This document shows, piece after piece, positions 34,578 through 44,292 of a stretch of 57,554 nucleotides of DNA. The position numbers were made by a program, and so were the translations under genes. Source of the stretch: Caldifarciminota bacterium (lineage in GTDB: Bacteria > Hydrothermota > Tepidihabitantia > Tepidihabitantales > DTDR01); the NCBI GenBank assembly GCA_025060715.1, contig JANXBG010000006.1, positions 1,867-59,420 on the forward strand. Direction: 5' to 3'. The notes beneath the pieces are model-generated. The model worked only from the letters and a program-made list of their open reading frames with translations. It was not told the DNA's origin and did not search any database. Each line of letters starts with the position of its first letter. The stretch's first letter is position 1.

Positions 34578-35799
34578 TTCTTAAAAGTTGGTTATATTTA
34601 ATAATCCTTTCACCTCTTTGGGGTGCGCCAGCTTTTATCTGTCCAGCATTTGTTGCTACTGCTAAATCAGCTATAAAGCTATCTTCGGTTTCGCCACTCC
34701 GATGGGAAATCATTACTTTGTAATTATTTTCTTTGGCAAAATTGATACATTCAATTGTTTCGGTTATTGTGCCAATTTGATTGGGTTTTATCAATATTCC
34801 ATTAGCAACTTTTTTCTCTATTCCTTTTTTTAATCTTTCAATATTGGTAACAAAAATATCATCACCAATTAATTGGATTTTTTCTTTTAATCTTTGAGTT
34901 AGTTTTTGCCAACCATTCCAATCTTCTTCTGCTAAGCCATCTTCAATAGAAATTATCGGGTAATTGTTTATCCAATTCTCATAATAATTAATAAGTTCTT
35001 CATTTGTTAACTTTTTCTCTTCCAATTTTAAAAGATAAACTTCTTCTTCCGGATAATAGAAATTACTGGCAGCCGCATCAATAGCTAAAAAAATTTCTTT
35101 ACCGCTTTCATAACCAGCTTCTTCAATTGCTTTTACTAAATATTTTAATGGTTCTTCATTACTTTCAAAATCACAGGCAAAACCACCTTCATCACCAATG
35201 CCGATTGATTTTCCTTCTTTTTTTAATATATTTTTTAAAGTATGAAATATCTCAACGCCGGCTCTTAATCTTTCCTTAAAAGTCTCAATTCCCAAGGGAA
35301 CAATCATATACTCTTGAATATCTAAATTATTCCCAGCGTGTAAACCACCGTTAATTACATTAAAATAGGGGATGGGCATTATAAAAGTATTAATTCCACC
35401 AAGGTAACGATATAAAGGTAAACGACAAAAAGCACTTGCTGCTTTCGCACAGGCAAGAGATACTCCTAAAATCGCATTAGCTCCTAAATTAGATTTATTT
35501 TCAGTACCATCTAACTCAATTAATAAATTATCAATCTTTTTTTGATTTAGAACATCTAAGCCGATTAACTCTTTTTTAATTATTTCTTCAATATTTTTTA
35601 TTGCTCTTTTTACTCCTCTGCCGAAATATCTTTTTTCGTTATCTCGCAGTTCCAAGGCTTCGTATTTCCCTTTTGAAGCACCAGCAGGGACAGATGCTCG
35701 ACCGATCTCACCGGTAGTCAAGTAACATTCAACTTCAATTGTTGGAAAACCCCGAGAATCTAAAATTTCTCTTGCTTTTATGTCTTTAATCTTACTCAT
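34558..35799 (-). CDS. eno: Enolase
   Basis: 2-Phosphoglycerate to phosphoenolpyruvate. 413 residues, slightly short but complete. Metal and active-site motifs: [16 protein letters not shown] (start), [13 protein letters not shown] (about 150), [19 protein letters not shown], and [18 protein letters not shown] (about 359-376) with the catalytic histidine/lysine region; ends with [21 protein letters not shown]. Overlaps glyA by 4 bases and ftsB-like by 20. Confidence 0.95.
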   Translation of the reverse strand: MSKIKDIKAREILDSRGFPTIEVECYLTTGEIGRASVPAGASKGKYEALELRDNEKRYFGRGVKRAIKNIEEIIKKELIGLDVLNQKKIDNLLIELDGTENKSNLGANAILGVSLACAKAASAFCRLPLYRYLGGINTFIMPIPYFNVINGGLHAGNNLDIQEYMIVPLGIETFKERLRAGVEIFHTLKNILKKEGKSIGIGDEGGFACDFESNEEPLKYLVKAIEEAGYESGKEIFLAIDAAASNFYYPEEEVYLLKLEEKKLTNEELINYYENWINNYPIISIEDGLAEEDWNGWQKLTQRLKEKIQLIGDDIFVTNIERLKKGIEKKVANGILIKPNQIGTITETIECINFAKENNYKVMISHRSGETEDSFIADLAVATNAGQIKAGAPQRGERIIKYNQLLRIEEEIF

Positions 35800-37082
35800 T
35801 TTTCAATTTCTTTTAATAACTCCTCATAAATTTTTCTTCTTTCTAAATATAAAGGAAAGGCTTCGGTTAATTCTTTTACTTCCTGTCTTACTTCTTCATA
35901 AACTTTTTCATTTCCAATATTGGAAAGAACTTTATGAATTAGTTGAGCAATTTTTTTCATCTCTTCTTCTTTCATTCCCCTGGTGGTTAACGCTGGTGTT
36001 CCTAAACGAATTCCCGAAGCAATAAAAGGTTTTTGCGGGTCATAAGGAATGGTGTTTCTATTTACAGTAATATTAGCTTCTCCCAAAGCTTTCTCTGCAT
36101 CTCTACCAGTAATGTTTTTATTTCTTAGATCCACCAACATCAAATGGGTATCAGTACCGTCAGCCACTAAACGATAACCTAATCTTTTCAGCTCTTCTGC
36201 TAAAGCTTTAGCGTTTTTTACGATCTGTTTTTGATATTCTTTGAATTCTTCACTCATTGCTTCTTTGAAAGCAACCGCCTTTGCCGCAATTACATGTTCT
36301 AAAGGTCCACCTTGCATACCCGGAAAAGTAACTTTATCAATTACTTCTGCATATTTTGCTTTACACATTATTACCGCTCCTCTTGGTCCTCTTAAAGTTT
36401 TATGGGTTGTGGAAGTAACAACATCGGCATAAGGAATCGGTGAAGGATGTAATCCAGCAACTATTAAACCAGCAATATGAGCAATATCAGCTACATGATA
36501 AGCACCCACATCCTCACAGATTTCTTGAAATTTATCAAAATAAAGGGTTCTGGGATAGGCACTAGCACCAGAAACAATAATTTTTGGTTTATATTCTTTT
36601 GCCATTTTCCATAGATTATCATAATCAATAACTTCAGTTTTTGGGTCAACACCGTAATGAATAATTTGGAAATATTTACCAGAAAAATTAACTGGATGTC
36701 CATGGGAAAGATGACCACCATGGGTTAGATTTAATCCAAAAATTACTGAACCGGGTTCAGCTAAAGCAAAGTAAGCAATCATATTTGCTTGGGTTCCAGA
36801 ATGGGGTTGGACATTAGCATGTTCAGCATTAAATAACTTCTTTAATCTTTCAATTGCCAAACTTTCAATAATATCAACAAATTCACAACCACCATAATAT
36901 CTTTTTCTGGGCAACCCTTCAGCATATTTATTAGTAAGCACAGAACCTAAAGCAGCTAATACTGCTTCGGAACAAAAATTTTCTGAAGCAATAAGTTCTA
37001 AAGTAGAATGTTCTCTTTCTGTTTCTCCTTTAATTGCTTTAAAAACTTCTAAATCAGTTTTTAATAATTTTTCAGGAAACAT
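35796..37082 (-). CDS. glyA: Serine hydroxymethyltransferase
   Basis: PLP enzyme converting serine and THF into glycine and methylene-THF. 428 residues; [20 protein letters not shown] (34-53), [26 protein letters not shown] and [14 protein letters not shown] with the PLP lysine 228. Second gene of a probable zinc ribbon/TM2-glyA-eno-ftsB unit; 13 bases after the TM2 gene, with AAGGA as a modest Shine-Dalgarno. Supplies one-carbon units to the folate pathway of which folP is another part. Confidence 0.95.
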   Translation of the reverse strand: MFPEKLLKTDLEVFKAIKGETEREHSTLELIASENFCSEAVLAALGSVLTNKYAEGLPRKRYYGGCEFVDIIESLAIERLKKLFNAEHANVQPHSGTQANMIAYFALAEPGSVIFGLNLTHGGHLSHGHPVNFSGKYFQIIHYGVDPKTEVIDYDNLWKMAKEYKPKIIVSGASAYPRTLYFDKFQEICEDVGAYHVADIAHIAGLIVAGLHPSPIPYADVVTSTTHKTLRGPRGAVIMCKAKYAEVIDKVTFPGMQGGPLEHVIAAKAVAFKEAMSEEFKEYQKQIVKNAKALAEELKRLGYRLVADGTDTHLMLVDLRNKNITGRDAEKALGEANITVNRNTIPYDPQKPFIASGIRLGTPALTTRGMKEEEMKKIAQLIHKVLSNIGNEKVYEEVRQEVKELTEAFPLYLERRKIYEELLKEIEK

Positions 37083-37095
37083 TTATTTTTCCTTT

Positions 37096-37491
37096 TTAAA
37101 CACTTTTATATAACTCCTTTCCTTCAGCATCTTTCATCCGATTTGTTGCAATTAAAATTAAATCAATTAGCCACCAGATGCCAAAACCGCCCATTGTTAA
37201 TAATTTCAAAATTCCTAAACCAATATAACCAAGATAAAATCGGTCAACCCCTAATCCACCAAGAAAGATAGAAAGTAATAAAGCCACAAGCCAATCTTTT
37301 TGTCCCTCTTCCTTCTCTTTTTTTCTTTCAGTTAAAAGCCTGACACCACATTTAATACAAATCTCTGCTTCTGGGTTTACTTCGCTTCCACAATTTTGAC
37401 AATATTTTCTTCCTTTTAATGGTCTTGCTCCACAATAGATACAAAATTCCGCTACATCACTTATTTCTTTCCCACAACTTCGGCAATACAT
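37096..37491 (-). CDS. Zinc-ribbon and TM2 domain membrane protein
   Basis: 131 residues. Two zinc ribbons: CRSCGKE...CIYCG (3-21) and CQNCGSE...CIKCG (about 31-49), four cysteines each. After a charged linker comes a TM2 domain (about 70-131): LLSIFLGGLGVDRFYLG, then GGFGIWWLIDLILIAT. TM2 proteins are small two-helix membrane proteins of unclear role. SD GGGAGG 6 nt before the ATG and a promoter at 37524-37552 precede it, so it heads the glyA-eno operon. Confidence 0.87.
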   Translation of the reverse strand: MYCRSCGKEISDVAEFCIYCGARPLKGRKYCQNCGSEVNPEAEICIKCGVRLLTERKKEKEEGQKDWLVALLLSIFLGGLGVDRFYLGYIGLGILKLLTMGGFGIWWLIDLILIATNRMKDAEGKELYKSV

Positions 37492-37523
37492 AAATTCCTC
37501 CCTTTTATTTTTAGTATTTTTTT

Positions 37524-37552
37524 AGTATATTGAAATTTTATATTTTTGTCAA
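37524..37552 (-). promoter_or_regulatory. Promoter of the TM2-glyA-eno-ftsB operon
   Basis: Minus strand TTGACA (37552-37547), 17 bp, TATACT (37529-37524). Predicted leader about 25 nt with GGGAGG. Confidence 0.78.
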
Positions 37553-37562
37553 CATAAATCAA

Positions 37563-37590
37563 TTGAATTTTCAAATAGATTTGTTAAAAT
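37563..37590 (+). promoter_or_regulatory. Promoter of mazG, predicted near-leaderless
   Basis: TTGAAT (37563-37568), 16 bp, TAAAAT (37585-37590), 8 nt to the ATG at 37599. Divergent from the TM2 promoter. Confidence 0.65.
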
Positions 37591-37598
37591 TTTAAACT

Positions 37599-38342
37599 AT
37601 GAAAGAATTATTAAAAATTGTGGCGCTTTTAAGAAAAAAATGTCCTTGGGATAGAAAACAGACTTTGAATAAAATAAAACCATTATTTATTAATGAAGTA
37701 TATGAGTTGGTTGATAAAATTAATAAAAAGAATTTTGAAGGAATAGAAGAAGAACTGGGTGACCTTTTACTTTTAATCGTTTTTGCTTCGCAACTTTTAA
37801 AAGAAAAGAAAAAAAGTGATTTTTCTAAAATTTTAATTCGTTTAAAGAAAAAAATTATTTATCGCCATCCCCATGTATTTAAAAAAGAAAAAGTGAAAAA
37901 AGTAAAGGAGGTTATAAAAAATTGTGAGAATTTAAAAAAGAAAGAAAAAAAAGTTGCAATAGTTGATGGAATTCCTAAAATTTTACCTGCTTTGCATTAT
38001 GCTGAAGTAATTCAAGATAGAGTAAAAAGGGTTGGTTTTGATTGGGAAAATAAAGAGGATGTTTTAAATAAAGTAGAAGAAGAAATTGGTGAACTAAAAG
38101 AGGCAATTAAAAAAAAGAATAAAAAGGAAATTGAAAATGAAGTTGGCGACATTCTTTTTGCTTTAGTTAATCTTTCAAGACATTTAAATCTTTCGGCTGA
38201 AGAGAGTTTAAAGAAAGCCTGTCAGCGATTTATTAAAAGATTTAAAAAATTAGAAAAAGAGTTTGAGAAGCAGGGTAAAGATTTAAGAGAAGCAACTTTG
38301 AAAGAAATGGATGAGGTTTGGGAGAAAATTAAAAAATCTTAA
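37599..38342 (+). CDS. mazG: Nucleoside triphosphate pyrophosphohydrolase MazG
   Basis: 247 residues with two MazG domains, as in the E. coli enzyme. N-terminal: CPWDRKQTLNKIKPLFINE (16-34) and EEELGDLLLLIVFASQLLK. C-terminal: RVKRVGFDWENKEDVLNK, then EEEIGELKEAI and NEVGDILFALVNLSRHL, whose acidic residues bind Mg. It hydrolyses NTPs and dNTPs to monophosphates and removes abnormal nucleotides. No Shine-Dalgarno; promoter ends 8 nt before the ATG. Confidence 0.93.
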   Translation: MKELLKIVALLRKKCPWDRKQTLNKIKPLFINEVYELVDKINKKNFEGIEEELGDLLLLIVFASQLLKEKKKSDFSKILIRLKKKIIYRHPHVFKKEKVKKVKEVIKNCENLKKKEKKVAIVDGIPKILPALHYAEVIQDRVKRVGFDWENKEDVLNKVEEEIGELKEAIKKKNKKEIENEVGDILFALVNLSRHLNLSAEESLKKACQRFIKRFKKLEKEFEKQGKDLREATLKEMDEVWEKIKKS

Positions 38343-38838
38343 AAGGTTAATTGAAATATTATTTTTCTATCGTGATATAACCGGTGTTTTTGCTTTCTTT
38401 ATTGTTTATCTTTTTTCCGAAATAAGTTTTAATAAACTCTATTTAGCCATACCCTTTATATTATTGGGTCTTTTTTTGCGAATTTGGGGTTATTTTTATT
38501 TAGGAGATATTGGTTATTCTTTAAAATTTAGAAATAAATTTTTGGTTGTTAATGGAATTTATCGTTATTTAAAACACCCTATATATTTAGGAAATTTCTT
38601 GATTTTAATTGGTTTTCTTTTATTCTTGAAAATGCCTATAATTTTTCTTTTGGGAATTATTATCTTTTTTTTAACAAAATATTCTCTTTTTATTTATTAT
38701 GAAGAAAAAATTGCTTTTAATAAAACTCAGAATTTTAAAATTATAAAAGTAAAGCCTTCTTTTAAAAATTGTTTAAAAGAGTTAAAAACTATTTCTCTTA
38801 TTTTACTTGCTCTCTTTCTTTTCTTTTTGAAAATTTAG
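38311..38838 (+). CDS. Isoprenylcysteine methyltransferase-like membrane protein
   Basis: 175 residues, four or five membrane segments. [20 protein letters not shown] (90-109) is the SAM-binding motif of the ICMT/PEMT group, with RxxxHPxYxG. These are SAM-dependent methyltransferases; bacterial members act on small isoprenoids, phospholipids or unknown substrates. It starts inside mazG by 32 bases at ATG 38311; without that ATG no good start is available, so its first 10 residues are uncertain. Convergent overlap with hutU at the 3' end (36 bases). Confidence 0.75.
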   Translation: MRFGRKLKNLKRLIEILFFYRDITGVFAFFIVYLFSEISFNKLYLAIPFILLGLFLRIWGYFYLGDIGYSLKFRNKFLVVNGIYRYLKHPIYLGNFLILIGFLLFLKMPIIFLLGIIIFFLTKYSLFIYYEEKIAFNKTQNFKIIKVKPSFKNCLKELKTISLILLALFLFFLKI

Positions 38839-40494
38839 CATTGGAATTTTGATGTTATATTTTTGGGCAACTTCTATCGCTTTTTCATAACCAGCATCAG
38901 CGTGCCGCACAATTCCGATTCCGGGATCATTGGTTAATACTCTTTCTAATCTTTCATCCATTTCCTTAGTTCCATCAGCCACAACCACCTGTCCAGCATG
39001 GATTGAATAACCGATGCCAACTCCGCCGCCATGATGAACAGAAACCCAAGATGCGCCAGATACCGCATTTAATAAAGCATTAAGTATGGGCCAGTCAGCA
39101 ATTGCATCAGAACCATCTTTCATTCCTTCTGTTTCTCTGTTAGGAGAAGCAACGGAACCAGTATCTAAATGGTCTCTACCAATCACAATTGGTGCTTCTA
39201 TTTTTCCATCTCTTACTAATTTATTAATTTCTAATCCAAACTTTGCTCTCTCGCCATAACCAAGCCAACATATCCTTGCTGGCAAACCTTGAAAAGGAAT
39301 TTTTTCCTCTGCTAATTTAATCCAACGAGAGAGAATTTCGTTATCTTTAAACAATTTCAAAACAAGTTTATCAGTGAGGTAAATATCTTCTTTATTTCCT
39401 GATAAAGCAACCCATCTGAAAGGTCCTCTTCCTTCGCAGAAAAGAGGTCTTATATATTCCAAAACAAAGCCGGGAATATTAAAAGCATCCTTCACACCAG
39501 CTTTAAAGGCTTGGCCACGAATATTATTCCCGTAATCAAAAGCAATCGCTCCTCTTTTTTGCATTTCTAACATTGCTTCCATTTGTCTTGCTATTGATTC
39601 ATAACTTCTTTTAATATATTCTTCTGGATTTTTTCTTCTTAATTCTAAGGCTTCTTCTAAACTCATTCTTCCTGGAACATAGCCATTTAATTCATCATGG
39701 GCAGAAGTTTGGTCAGTTAAAACATCAGGGATAATTCCTCTTCTTAATAATTCTGGATGGATATCACTGGCATTTCCCACTAAGCCGATAGAACGAGGGA
39801 TTTTCTTTTTTACAGCCTCATCCACTAATTTTAGTGCTTCATCCAAATCAAAAACCATCATATCACAAAAGCCTTGTTTAACCCTTCTCTCTATTTTCCT
39901 TGGGTCAACTTCTACATCTAAGATTACACCTTCATTCATTGTGACTGCTAATGGTTGGGCACCCGACATTCCACCCATTCCCGCAGTTAATACCCATTTT
40001 CCTTTTAAAGAACCACCAAAATGTTTTTTGGCACAACTGGCAAAAGTCTCATAGGTTCCTTGAATAATCCCTTGGGTTCCGATATATATCCAACTACCAG
40101 CGGTCATTTGGCCATACATTATTAATCCCATTGCCTCTAATTTTCTAAAATAATCCCAATTTGCCCAAAAAGGAACTAATAAAGAATTGGCAATTAAAAC
40201 TCTTGGTGCATAAGGAAAGGTTTTGAATATTCCTACTGGTTTTCCTGATTGGATTAAAAGGGTTTCATCATTTTCTAAATTTCTTAATGCTTCAACAATT
40301 GCGTAAAAGCATTCCCAATTTCTTGCTGCCTTGCCAGAGCCACCATAAACAATCAATTCTTCTGGTTTTTCAGCAACATCTGGGTCTAAATTATTACAAA
40401 GCATCCTTAAAGCCGCCTCTTGATGCCAACCTTTACAAGATAAACCTTTTCCTTTTGGTGCTTTAATCTCTTTTAAAGTTTCAATTGCTCCCAT
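38803..40494 (-). CDS. hutU: Urocanate hydratase
   Basis: 563 residues, typical. Converts urocanate to imidazolonepropionate in histidine degradation using tightly bound NAD as an electrophile. [14 protein letters not shown] (about 49-62), [42 protein letters not shown] with the active-site cysteine region, and [19 protein letters not shown] are conserved. Neither hutH, hutI nor hutG is next to it, so the pathway is scattered or incomplete. The promoter (TTGACA-16-TATTAT) ends 6 nt before the ATG. Confidence 0.95.
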   Translation of the reverse strand: MGAIETLKEIKAPKGKGLSCKGWHQEAALRMLCNNLDPDVAEKPEELIVYGGSGKAARNWECFYAIVEALRNLENDETLLIQSGKPVGIFKTFPYAPRVLIANSLLVPFWANWDYFRKLEAMGLIMYGQMTAGSWIYIGTQGIIQGTYETFASCAKKHFGGSLKGKWVLTAGMGGMSGAQPLAVTMNEGVILDVEVDPRKIERRVKQGFCDMMVFDLDEALKLVDEAVKKKIPRSIGLVGNASDIHPELLRRGIIPDVLTDQTSAHDELNGYVPGRMSLEEALELRRKNPEEYIKRSYESIARQMEAMLEMQKRGAIAFDYGNNIRGQAFKAGVKDAFNIPGFVLEYIRPLFCEGRGPFRWVALSGNKEDIYLTDKLVLKLFKDNEILSRWIKLAEEKIPFQGLPARICWLGYGERAKFGLEINKLVRDGKIEAPIVIGRDHLDTGSVASPNRETEGMKDGSDAIADWPILNALLNAVSGASWVSVHHGGGVGIGYSIHAGQVVVADGTKEMDERLERVLTNDPGIGIVRHADAGYEKAIEVAQKYNIKIPMLNFQKEKKESK

Positions 40495-40500
40495 AATTTA

Positions 40501-40528
40501 ATAATAACCAAATATAAATATATGTCAA
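40501..40528 (-). promoter_or_regulatory. Promoter of hutU, predicted leaderless
   Basis: Minus strand TTGACA (40528-40523), 16 bp, TATTAT (40506-40501), 6 nt to ATG 40494. Confidence 0.72.
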
Positions 40529-40592
40529 TAATTGAAAATAAAATGGGACAGAAAATAAAACCTGCCCCGGATTTAAAATTATTAATTAACTA

Positions 40593-41606
40593 TTATAAAT
40601 TGATAATTTTCCCTTGGTATTCTTTTCCTGAGAAGTTAAGTTTATAGAAATAGATTCCTTTTGTTTTTAGATTGAGAGAAATCTCTTTTTCTTTGCCAAC
40701 AAAGAAATCTTTAATAGTTTGAATAATCTTTCCATCGGTGGCGAAAATTTGTAAGGTAAATTCGCCTTTCTTTTCACCTACTAATTTGATCTTTGTTTTT
40801 TCCATATTAGAGATAGTAGTAATTTTTGGTGAAGGGTTGGTAATTTCATTTACGGCAGTCATTTCCCTAATTTTAATCATTCCTCCTTGATAAATTTCTT
40901 TTGTTGAATCGGGTTGAAGATTATCACTTTGTAAAAAGGCGATTATTTTACATTTGTCAGAATTCCAGTCAGAAGCAATTGTAAAATTTCGGCTACGAGA
41001 AATTGAGCCCCTTGCTGGCACAGTAATAACTTCACCATTAGGGTCAGGCAAATAATCCCTTGCCACATGATTATGCCAGAGATCACCATTTGGTGCTGAA
41101 TAATATATACTATCTTCAACAATAACAAATTGGAGCCGACCGGTTATCGGATTACTTGATTCATTGATAATATTCAATTCAATATATCCGTTTCGGTTAT
41201 TTTGGTTATACCAGCCTGAAAATTCAAAATTTAAATCAGAAGTAATTCCCATTCGCTGTTCTAAAAGATATTGCCAGTTATAATAATTTGTTCCACCTTT
41301 TTTACCATCATACCACATATAAGGAGTTACATAATACCACTGGCCATTATAATAATAGGGAGGTGGATACATACTCATTTTATTTCTCGCTTCGGCACAA
41401 TAAAGAGGATAACCTGAACGAATATGCATTTCAATTATTGCAATTCTTGTTGGGTATAACGAACTTATTTGGTCCAGCACACTGCTGGCTGTGGCACAGG
41501 AACCTCAAGTTTCTTGGTAGGCTTCTTCGGCAACAACTACTCTTTCGGCTGAATAAAGGGAGGAAATAAAAATTAAAGTTAAAAATAAAGGAAGATATTT
41601 TTTCAT
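40593..41606 (-). CDS. Omp28-like secreted thioredoxin-fold protein, probable selenoprotein (UGSC), T9SS-like tail
   Basis: 337 residues if the TGA at codon 34 (41507-41505) is read through. GGAGG (41616-41612) and ATG 41606 start a signal peptide (MKKYLPLFLTLIFISSLYSA), then RVVVAEEAYQET-TGA-GSC. This aligns gap-free with RVVIAEKFTGTWCPYC of the gene at 1203 and RLVLCEFFTFARCVYC of the gene at 2078; the TGA falls on the first redox cysteine and C37 on the second. IAIIEMHI and VTPYMWYDG match later strands. A perfect hairpin sits 22 nt after the TGA. C-terminal T9SS-like tail (GIYFYKLNFSGKEYQGKIINL). If TGA is a stop, only the part from GTG 41480 could be translated, without signal or active site and without a Shine-Dalgarno. 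Alternatives are a nonsense mutation or a base error. Sec readout is my inference. Confidence 0.7.
41474..41488 (-). promoter_or_regulatory. Candidate bacterial SECIS hairpin
   Basis: On the transcript CCAGCA (41488-41483), loop GUG (41482-41480), UGCUGG (41479-41474), a perfect 6-bp stem. GGU directly after the UGA (41504-41502) can pair with ACC (41473-41471) as a lower stem. The loop begins 22 nt after the UGA and has G first and a GU, which fits what is known of bacterial SECIS elements (loop 16-37 nt from UGA). About 62 percent G+C over 41471-41507 in an A/T-rich gene. Confidence 0.6.
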
Positions 41607-41636
41607 AATAACCTCCAATTTAAATACATCATTAAT

Positions 41637-41664
41637 ATTATAATAATATTTCTTATAAAATCAA
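41637..41664 (-). promoter_or_regulatory. Promoter of the candidate selenoprotein gene
   Basis: Minus strand TTGATT (41664-41659), 16 bp, TATAAT (41642-41637). Predicted leader about 23 nt with GGAGG. An intact promoter and SD argue against a long-dead gene. Confidence 0.7.
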
Positions 41665-41701
41665 CTTGGAATAAATGGATAGGGGGAGGGGTATATACTT
41701 G

Positions 41702-41726
41702 TAAGTCCTTATAAATCAAAGACTTT
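41702..41726. repeat. Dispersed 25-bp palindrome, copy C
   Basis: TAAGTC...GACTTT; 19 of 25 bases equal copy B at 16354, with shared internal AAATCAA and GACTT. Confidence 0.55.
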
Positions 41727-41730
41727 TAGG

Positions 41731-41753
41731 GGTATAGGGATAACCCTATCACC
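41731..41753. repeat. Hairpin with GGTATAGGG/CCCTAT(C)ACC stem
   Basis: GGTATAGGG (41731-41739), loop ATAA, CCCTATCACC (41744-41753) with one bulged C: nine base pairs. No T-tract, so not a standard terminator. Lies between the divergent selenoprotein-like gene and EF-G. Confidence 0.55.
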
Positions 41754-41828
41754 ATCTACTATACAGTTTTATATATCATCATTTAGATATATCAATACAA
41801 CAATTTTAGAAACTTCTTTTAAGTTACA

Positions 41829-41856
41829 TTGACTAATTACTTGATTTTATTAAAAT
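41829..41856 (+). promoter_or_regulatory. Promoter of the EF-G gene, predicted near-leaderless
   Basis: TTGACT (41829-41834), 16 bp, TAAAAT (41851-41856), 9 nt to the ATG at 41866. Confidence 0.62.
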
Positions 41857-41865
41857 TGATAAAAT

Positions 41866-43932
41866 ATGGAATATATAAAGAGAATAAGAAATATTGGAAT
41901 TGCTGCTCATATTGATGCTGGCAAGACAACAACGACCGAAAGGATTTTGTATTATACTGGAAAAATCTATCGGATGGGAGAAGTTGATGAAGGAACAGCA
42001 ACAATGGACTGGATGATTCAGGAAAAGGAAAGGGGGATAACAATTACTGCTGCGGCAACTACTTGCTTTTGGCGAGACCATCAAATTAATATAATTGATA
42101 CCCCAGGACATGTAGATTTTACTATCGAAGTAGAGAGATGTCTAAAAGTGTTAGATGGTGCGGTGATTGTCTTTTGTGGGGTTGGTGGTGTAGAATCACA
42201 AACGGAAACAGTTTGGCATCAAGCAGATAAATATAGGGTTCCAAGAATTGCCTTTGTTAATAAACTTGATAGAATCGGTTCTGATTTTGAAAGGGTGATA
42301 AAAATGATGGAAGAGAGATTATCATTAAAACCTTTGCCCATCCAAATTCCTTATGGAGAGGAAGAAAATTTTCAGGGAGTGATTGATTTGGTTGAAGAGG
42401 TTTTATATATTTGGTATGAAGAAACCTTGGGAGCAAAATATGATAAACTATCAATACCTGAAGAATATAGAGAAAAAGTAAAGTTAGCAAAAGAGAAAAT
42501 GATAGAAATTTTATCAGAAGAAGATGAAGAAATATTGGAAAAATATCTTAAAGGAGAAGAGATAAGTATTGACTTGATAAAAAGGGCAATAAGAAAAGGA
42601 ACATTAAAATTAAAATTCTATCCAGTTTTATGTGGCAGTGCTTTAAAAAATAAAGGAATTCAGCCATTATTAGATGCGATAATTGATTATTTGCCTTCGC
42701 CTATTGATTTACCACCAGCAGTGGGTTTTCATCCGAAAAATAATAATATAGAAGAAAGAAAAGCAGATATTTCTCAACCTTTTTCTGCTCTCATCTTTAA
42801 AATCCAAAATGATTTTAATCGTGGGTTATTATCCTATTTTCGGGTCTATTCAGGGAAAATTCGGATTGGTAAACAAATTTTAGTTGTACCAACGATGGAA
42901 AAGATAAGAGTAAATAAAATATTATTAATGCATGCTAATAAGCAAGAAGAAATAGAAGAATTAAAAGCGGGTGAGATAGGTGCAATAGTGGGTTTAAAAA
43001 ATGTGAAAACTGGTTATACCCTTTGTGACCTACACGCACCAATTGCTTTTGAACCCTTAACCTTTCCTGAGCCAGTAATTTTTGCAACAATTGAACCAAA
43101 GACAAAAAAAGATGAGAAAAAATTACAAGAAAGTTTAGAACTTCTTTCTATTGAAGATCCAACATTTAAAGTAAAATATGATGAAGAGACAGGGCAAAGG
43201 ATAATTATGGGAATGGGGGAATTACATTTAGAAATTATTACTGATAGATTACAAAGAGATTACGGTGTCCCTTGTTATGTTGGTAAACCTCAAGTTTCTT
43301 ATCGAGAGACAATAAGAAAAGAGAGCACCGGTATTGGTAAATTCTCTCGAATAATTGATAATAAGCTTCATCAAGCAGAGATAAAAATTAAAATCTCACC
43401 AAAAGAAAAGGGAATTAATATTATTTTTAATGTGGATGAAGAAAAAATTCCGGAAATTTTTTATTCCAAAATTGAAGAAACTTTAATGGGCGTTGCTAAT
43501 AGTGGATTATTGATTGGCTATCCAATTACTAATATTCTTATTGAAATTTTTGATGGTGCTTATAATAAAGAAAATCCGTCAGATTTTGCCTTTCAAATTG
43601 CCGCTAATAATGCCTTTAATGAAGCCTACAAAAATGCTTCACCAACTATTTTAGAACCAATAATGAGTATAGAGATTTTAACGCCGGAAGAATATGTTGG
43701 AACAATTATTAACGATTTGGTAGCAAGAAGGGGGAAAATTTTGAAAATTGAAGTAATAAAAGAGTATCGGGTATTGTCAGGAATAGTTCCTTTAAAAGAA
43801 ACTTTTGGTTACGCTACCGCAATCCGTTCTTTATCTTCCGGCAGAGCAACCTATTCAATGCATTTTTCTCATTACGACATCTTACCCGAAGAAGAGATAA
43901 AAAAAATTTTTCCTTATTTAGAAATTAAATAA
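41866..43932 (+). CDS. fusA: Elongation factor G
   Basis: Ribosomal translocase GTPase, 688 residues with the five EF-G domains. G1 [19 protein letters not shown] (12-30), switch [23 protein letters not shown]3 DTPGHVDF, G4 NKLDR (about 130), G5 GSALKNKG. Domain IV/V ends with [15 protein letters not shown]. It stands alone, not in an rpsL-rpsG-fusA-tuf operon, so it may be a second EF-G (FusA2-like) specialised for translocation or recycling; sequence alone cannot decide. A leaderless-type promoter precedes it. Confidence 0.92.
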   Translation: MEYIKRIRNIGIAAHIDAGKTTTTERILYYTGKIYRMGEVDEGTATMDWMIQEKERGITITAAATTCFWRDHQINIIDTPGHVDFTIEVERCLKVLDGAVIVFCGVGGVESQTETVWHQADKYRVPRIAFVNKLDRIGSDFERVIKMMEERLSLKPLPIQIPYGEEENFQGVIDLVEEVLYIWYEETLGAKYDKLSIPEEYREKVKLAKEKMIEILSEEDEEILEKYLKGEEISIDLIKRAIRKGTLKLKFYPVLCGSALKNKGIQPLLDAIIDYLPSPIDLPPAVGFHPKNNNIEERKADISQPFSALIFKIQNDFNRGLLSYFRVYSGKIRIGKQILVVPTMEKIRVNKILLMHANKQEEIEELKAGEIGAIVGLKNVKTGYTLCDLHAPIAFEPLTFPEPVIFATIEPKTKKDEKKLQESLELLSIEDPTFKVKYDEETGQRIIMGMGELHLEIITDRLQRDYGVPCYVGKPQVSYRETIRKESTGIGKFSRIIDNKLHQAEIKIKISPKEKGINIIFNVDEEKIPEIFYSKIEETLMGVANSGLLIGYPITNILIEIFDGAYNKENPSDFAFQIAANNAFNEAYKNASPTILEPIMSIEILTPEEYVGTIINDLVARRGKILKIEVIKEYRVLSGIVPLKETFGYATAIRSLSSGRATYSMHFSHYDILPEEEIKKIFPYLEIK

Positions 43933-43963
43933 ATTTAAAACATCTTAATACCTATAAGTTAGT

Positions 43964-43983
43964 AATAATTAAAAGCATAATTA
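43964..43983. repeat. 20-bp intergenic repeat, copy 2
   Basis: 19 of 20 bases match 32452-32471 (core AAAAGCATAATTA). Confidence 0.55.
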
Positions 43984-44258
43984 TCTAAAATAACAACTGA
44001 AAAAAAATTAGTAAACTTTTTCAATTTAAAGAAGTAAATTATGAATCTTTGTTTTTTAATAATACAATTACTATCTTTATGTTTTTTCTTTAAAAATAGT
44101 CTCATAGATTTTATTATTTTTTTCATTAATTAATTTTAGTTTAGGTGCAAAAAGGTTAGATTTTAATACAGTTCTGGTTTTAATGTTTTTTATCAAAAGA
44201 GATTTTTAGTGCTTCTATTAATCAGATTTCCATGCTTTATCAATTTTACTATAATATA

Positions 44259-44286
44259 TTGACATTTATTTTTTAAATCTTATAAT
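44259..44286 (+). promoter_or_regulatory. Promoter of rarA, predicted leaderless
   Basis: TTGACA (44259-44264), 16 bp, TATAAT (44281-44286), 6 nt to ATG 44293. Both boxes perfect. Confidence 0.9.
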
Positions 44287-44292
44287 TTTTTG

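Larger units (their letters stand above)
43933..44292. other. 360-bp gap between EF-G and rarA
   Basis: Contains copy 2 of the 20-bp repeat (43964-43983) and the rarA promoter. A 31-codon frame at 44041 (ATG, no Shine-Dalgarno) is hydrophobic and probably not a gene. Otherwise nothing seen. Confidence 0.5.

Noticed and set aside
41505-41507. Global reassignment of TGA to Trp or Gly
   Set aside because: Other genes here end in TGA (2079-2081, 2789-2791) and TGG encodes Trp, including in the WCPYC motif of the paralogue.
41735-41749. Similarity to a homing endonuclease site (TAGGGATAA)
   Set aside because: Only half of the known I-SceI site matches; the rest is explained by a local hairpin.
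44041-44136. 31-codon ORF between EF-G and rarA
   Set aside because: No Shine-Dalgarno, low complexity, T-rich DNA gives such hydrophobic peptides by chance.
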